DNA of 34,985 bases from Paenibacillus sp. Marseille-Q4541 (GTDB lineage: Bacteria > Bacillota > Bacilli > Paenibacillales > Paenibacillaceae): assembly GCF_018310695.1 (NCBI RefSeq), contig NZ_JAGXCY010000043.1, positions 1 to 34,985 of the forward strand, in the 5' to 3' direction. Made by a program: the position numbers and the translations under genes. The notes below the pieces were generated by a model that worked only from the letters and a program-made list of their open reading frames with translations, searched no databases and was not told the origin of the DNA. Shown here piece by piece: positions 32,047 through 34,985 of the stretch (position 1 is its first letter; each line of letters begins with the position of its first letter).

Positions 32047-32517
32047 TTATTTATTCATTAGATGTTTGTAAGGTTTGTAGTCGATTTGTTTCTGATCAAG
32101 AAACGTAACAAGGAACCGGTTATCTCTTTTGGGTGTAGCTACAATATATCCTTTAATACAATGATCTCTTGTCACTTCCTCAGCACCTTGCTGGAGAGCG
32201 ATCTTACCGATCTCGGCTGCAATGGAATGTTTAGCAATATCACGAAAAGGACCCGGTACGGGCTGAACCAGCTCGTCCAAAAAACTTTTTGCATCTTCCG
32301 TCCATAAATGACGGCTTGCTTCTACCCAGTGGTTCTGCCAATCCAGCTTGGATTTGCCATCCGCCTTCGGAAGCACTTTCAAAAACTTTCGAAACATAAA
32401 AAAACCACCAACGACCATACTTCCTAGCATGATAAATCCCCAAAAAACAAGAGAGTTCATAAACCAATTGCTAGGCATGACCGTACTTAACTTTCCGTTC
32501 ATCAGGATAAAGTCCAT
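32047..32517 (-). CDS. YneK-like membrane protein (DUF2621)
   Basis: This 156-residue protein has one membrane helix near the N terminus (FWGFIMLGSMVVGGFFMF) and a soluble domain behind it. The soluble part (HLWTEDAKSFLDELVQPVPG, FRDIAKHSIAAEIGKIAL, EEVTRDHCIKGYIVATP) resembles DUF2621/YneK and the small PCP_red domain found in light-independent protochlorophyllide reductase-related proteins. No function is known. I start it at ATG 32517 after AGGTGA; a GTG at 32526 overlaps that ribosome site. Confidence 0.85.
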   Translation of the reverse strand: MDFILMNGKLSTVMPSNWFMNSLVFWGFIMLGSMVVGGFFMFRKFLKVLPKADGKSKLDWQNHWVEASRHLWTEDAKSFLDELVQPVPGPFRDIAKHSIAAEIGKIALQQGAEEVTRDHCIKGYIVATPKRDNRFLVTFLDQKQIDYKPYKHLMNK

Positions 32518-32559
32518 ATGAATCACCTCAGGGATAAAGTAAGATAAAAAATGAAAATG

Positions 32560-32577
32560 GCTTCTAATCGTAGAAGC
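32560..32577 (-). other. Leader hairpin of the YneK-like gene
   Basis: GCTTCTA, loop ATCG, TAGAAGC is a perfect 7-bp hairpin. Read on the minus strand it runs into a T-rich stretch before the gene start, so it may weakly attenuate. A minus-strand TATAAT lies at 32661-32666 upstream of it, without a clear -35. The rest of 32527-32855 holds only this leader and the nfo promoter. Confidence 0.4.
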
Positions 32578-32792
32578 TGATCTGCCGTGTTTAAAATGAA
32601 ACTATTATGTAAATGAATTCTTGATGAGAGACCTTTTTGTTAAAATTGTCCTATTTTTGAATTATAACGCAGAAATGAACATTTTTCGATAGATACAAAG
32701 AAGATTGCTCATTCGTTAGATGTAAGATTCACTGAATTTGCGGGCAAAGATGAAGGAAAGATGAGAGGCATATGTTACATACGAGTATCATA

Positions 32793-32821
32793 TTGCTTGG
32801 CTATCATAATCAAGTTACAAT
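32793..32821 (+). promoter_or_regulatory. Sigma-A promoter of nfo-purU
   Basis: TTGCTT at 32793-32798 and TACAAT at 32816-32821 are 17 nt apart, with a start near 32828 and a short leader to the AGGGGGA ribosome site of nfo. Confidence 0.65.
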
Positions 32822-32855
32822 TAACTTTACATTCTAAAATCTAGGGGGATAAAAG

Positions 32856-33983
32856 ATGCTTAAAATCGGTTCTCACGTGTCCTTTTCGGGCAAGGGCCTG
32901 CTAACAGCTACGGAAGAAGCGTCATCGTACGGTTCTTCTTCGTTTATGATATATACGGGTGCTCCGCAAAATACGCGCCGTAAACCAATGGAATCTATGT
33001 TCCTTGAAGAAGGTAAGCAAGCAATGCAAGAAGGCGGATTCGGTGAAATTGTAGTGCACGCACCATACATCATCAATCTTGGTTCTTACAAAGACCATAC
33101 CTATGAACTGGCAGTAAGTTTCCTTCAGGAGGAAATTCGCCGTACGCATGCGATAGGAGTAAAAAATATCGTGCTCCATCCGGGGGCTTTCACTGACAAA
33201 GATGCAGATTACGGTATTCAGCGTATTGCAGAAGGCTTAAATGAAGTATTAAATGGAGTTCAAGAAACAGACGTGAATATCGCGCTTGAGACGATGGCAG
33301 GCAAAGGTACAGAGATCGGGCGTTCTTTTGAAGAACTGGCTCGTATTATTGATAAAGTAGAACGTAATGAACGTTTGACTATCTGCATGGACACTTGCCA
33401 TATTCACGATGCCGGATACGATATTGTAGGCGATCTAGATGGTGTTCTTGAACAGTTCGATCGCACGGTAGGTCTTGACCGCATTGCTGTCGTTCATATT
33501 AATGATAGTAAAAATCCAACGGGAGCGAAGAAAGATAGACATACGCCGATTGGTGCTGGTTGGATCGGATTTGACACCATTAACCGGGTTGTTCATCATG
33601 AGCAGCTCAAAGGTCGTCCATTTATACTCGAGACACCTTGGATCGGAAAAGATGCCAAAACGCAGCGTCCTATGTATGAAGCGGAAATTGCTTTACTGCG
33701 TGGAGATGTGACTGCACGTTTTGGTGAAGGGTTCCTAGAAGACGTTGAGAAATTGAATCATTTCTTCACAGGCGAAAATATTGAATCCCGCCGTTTTGTG
33801 CTGGACACATGGACACTTCTCAAAAATGATGCAAAAGCGAAAAAAGCAGATCCGCGTGAACCGCTTGATCGCTTGTATGATATGGTTGCTAATGCGGCAC
33901 TGTTCCCTGAACTTACAGAGGAGCAATTAAATCATCGTTTGATTGGGTGGCTTGCTGGCAAAGAAGCGATGGTGAAAGCTTAG
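32856..33983 (+). CDS. nfo: Endonuclease IV (AP endonuclease) with C-terminal extension
   Basis: This DNA-repair enzyme cuts abasic sites and 3'-blocked ends in the cytoplasm. All nine metal ligands of the family are present: His68, His108, Glu145, Asp179, His182, His214, Asp227, His229 and Glu259, in motifs such as VVHAPYIIN, VLHPGAF, CMDTCHIHDAG, RHTPIGAG and FILETPW. The core ends near residue 287, where typical members stop. Here about 88 further residues follow (EGFLEDVEKLNHFF to the end), mostly helical and without a motif I know. The start ATG has an AGGGGGA site. It is followed by purU after 35 nt, probably in one operon. Confidence 0.95.
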   Translation: MLKIGSHVSFSGKGLLTATEEASSYGSSSFMIYTGAPQNTRRKPMESMFLEEGKQAMQEGGFGEIVVHAPYIINLGSYKDHTYELAVSFLQEEIRRTHAIGVKNIVLHPGAFTDKDADYGIQRIAEGLNEVLNGVQETDVNIALETMAGKGTEIGRSFEELARIIDKVERNERLTICMDTCHIHDAGYDIVGDLDGVLEQFDRTVGLDRIAVVHINDSKNPTGAKKDRHTPIGAGWIGFDTINRVVHHEQLKGRPFILETPWIGKDAKTQRPMYEAEIALLRGDVTARFGEGFLEDVEKLNHFFTGENIESRRFVLDTWTLLKNDAKAKKADPREPLDRLYDMVANAALFPELTEEQLNHRLIGWLAGKEAMVKA

Positions 33984-34018
33984 GTTTTGATTTAAACCAA
34001 GGGGGAGAAATTTCATTA

Positions 34019-34912
34019 ATGGATATTCACGCTAAACACGCACAAGTTAGGCCCACACATATTGATCGAGCTCGTATGCTAATCTCTTGTCCGGATGGAC
34101 CGGGGATTGTAGCAGCGGTCTCTAAGTTTTTGTTCGAGCATGGAGCAAACATTATACAATCTGACCAATACTCTATGAATCCAGATGGCGGTATGTTCTT
34201 CATGCGAGTGGAATTTGATCTTCCGCAGCTTTCTAGTCGTTTGCCTCAGTTAGAAGTAGACTTTCGTGCCGTAGCTGAACAATTTCAAATGGAGTGGTAC
34301 ATTTCCGATGTCGCAAGACGTAAGAAACTTGCTATTTTTGTATCCAAAGAAGATCACTGCCTTGTTGAACTTCTGTGGCAATGGCAGGCAGGGGATCTAG
34401 ATGCTGATATTGGACTTGTAGTAAGTAACCACCCTGATATGAGAGATTATGTGGAGTCATTCGGTATTCCATACCATCATATTCCAGTGACTCCGGATAC
34501 GAAAAAAGAGGCCGAACAACGCCAACTTGAAGTGATTGGCGAGGATATTGATGTTATTATCTTGGCTCGATATATGCAGATCATATCACCAACCTTTATT
34601 GAGCATTACCGCAATCGTATTATTAATATTCACCATTCCTTCTTACCGGCCTTCGTCGGTGGTAAACCCTATGCGCAAGCGTATAGCCGCGGTGTCAAAC
34701 TGATTGGAGCAACAGCTCACTATGTTACGGAAGAGCTGGATGGCGGTCCAATTATTGAGCAGGACGTGGAGCGGGTAAGTCATCGGGATGATGTTCCTGA
34801 GCTAAAAAGAATCGGCCGCACGATTGAACGTGTTGTACTTGCTCGTGCGGTGAAATGGCATGTGGAAGATCGGATTCTTGTTCACGAGAACAAGACAGTG
34901 GTTTTTAACTAG
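34019..34912 (+). CDS. purU: Formyltetrahydrofolate deformylase
   Basis: This 297-residue enzyme hydrolyses 10-formyl-THF to formate and THF, balancing one-carbon units and supplying formate for purine synthesis. The N-terminal ACT domain spans about residues 18-85 (ARMLISCPDGPGIVAAVSKF). The C-terminal formyl-transferase fold contains INIHHSFLPAFVGGKPY and the catalytic Asp in TEELDGGPIIEQDV. I use ATG 34019 after GGGGGAG; the frame is open upstream into nfo, but that part has no homology look. The 73 nt after the stop show no terminator before the window ends. Confidence 0.94.
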   Translation: MDIHAKHAQVRPTHIDRARMLISCPDGPGIVAAVSKFLFEHGANIIQSDQYSMNPDGGMFFMRVEFDLPQLSSRLPQLEVDFRAVAEQFQMEWYISDVARRKKLAIFVSKEDHCLVELLWQWQAGDLDADIGLVVSNHPDMRDYVESFGIPYHHIPVTPDTKKEAEQRQLEVIGEDIDVIILARYMQIISPTFIEHYRNRIINIHHSFLPAFVGGKPYAQAYSRGVKLIGATAHYVTEELDGGPIIEQDVERVSHRDDVPELKRIGRTIERVVLARAVKWHVEDRILVHENKTVVFN

Positions 34913-34985
34913 AATAAGTGAATCAATTTCATAATACCTTTAGTTGCTTCAATCAAGAGTATATATAGATCAAAATGGTTTAGTT

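Overview
The window reads as a chromosomal segment of a low-to-moderate GC Gram-positive bacterium, most likely Paenibacillus or a close relative (inferred from gene content, not a database search). Support comes from strong AGGAGG-type ribosome sites, frequent TTG/GTG starts, sigma-A promoters, intrinsic terminators ending in T runs, YtcP/LplB-type sugar permeases with a lipoprotein binding protein, and a Tad-type locus without a secretin. I see no phage, insertion sequence or CRISPR array.

Region by region. (1) 1-2960: the 3' end of a tRNA-Leu(GAG); a glutathione peroxidase (minus); a 1-kb leader with two complete ydaO-type (c-di-AMP) riboswitches in tandem, each with its own terminator, ahead of a small KTN/Rossmann-like gene; then a HAD hydrolase. 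(2) 2969-5592: an NRAMP Mn(II) transporter and a serine hydrolase, both minus. (3) 5593-17316: a sugar operon of esterase, two ABC permeases, lipoprotein binding protein, GH3 beta-glucosidase, large GH94 phosphorylase and a LacI-family regulator. Gene content matches the beta-1,2-glucooligosaccharide (sophorooligosaccharide) locus of Listeria innocua. Three near-identical LacI-type operator candidates lie between the operon and the divergent serine hydrolase. (4) 17473-19902: an Ohr peroxidase, a small Cys-rich protein, a DCC-family thiol oxidoreductase and a secreted nuclease lipoprotein with a sunset domain. (5) 20054-30870: a Tad/Flp-type pilus or secretion operon (TadZ, TadA, TadB, TadC, Flp-like pilin, TadE-like, DUF5702-like, a second TadE-like with a C-terminal domain, prepilin peptidase, FHA protein), preceded by a promoter and a terminator-like attenuator. 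(6) 30867-34912: a TIGR01777 epimerase-like protein and a YneK/DUF2621 membrane protein (both minus), then endonuclease IV with a C-terminal extension and formyl-THF deformylase.

How the genes work together. In region 3 the lipoprotein and permeases would import short beta-1,2-glucans, GH94 would phosphorolyse them to glucose-1-phosphate, GH3 would hydrolyse the remaining sophorose, and the LacI protein would sense the sugar. No ABC ATPase and no endo-beta-1,2-glucanase is encoded here, so both would have to come from elsewhere. In region 5 the ten genes form a nearly self-sufficient monoderm Tad system: motor, platform, pilin, pseudopilin-like proteins, processing peptidase and a possible phospho-threonine sensor.

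The most unusual signals are the tandem c-di-AMP riboswitches over a single-domain KTN-like gene, the attenuator in front of the Tad operon, the shared operators in the sugar region, and hairpins without T tracts between the sugar-operon genes.
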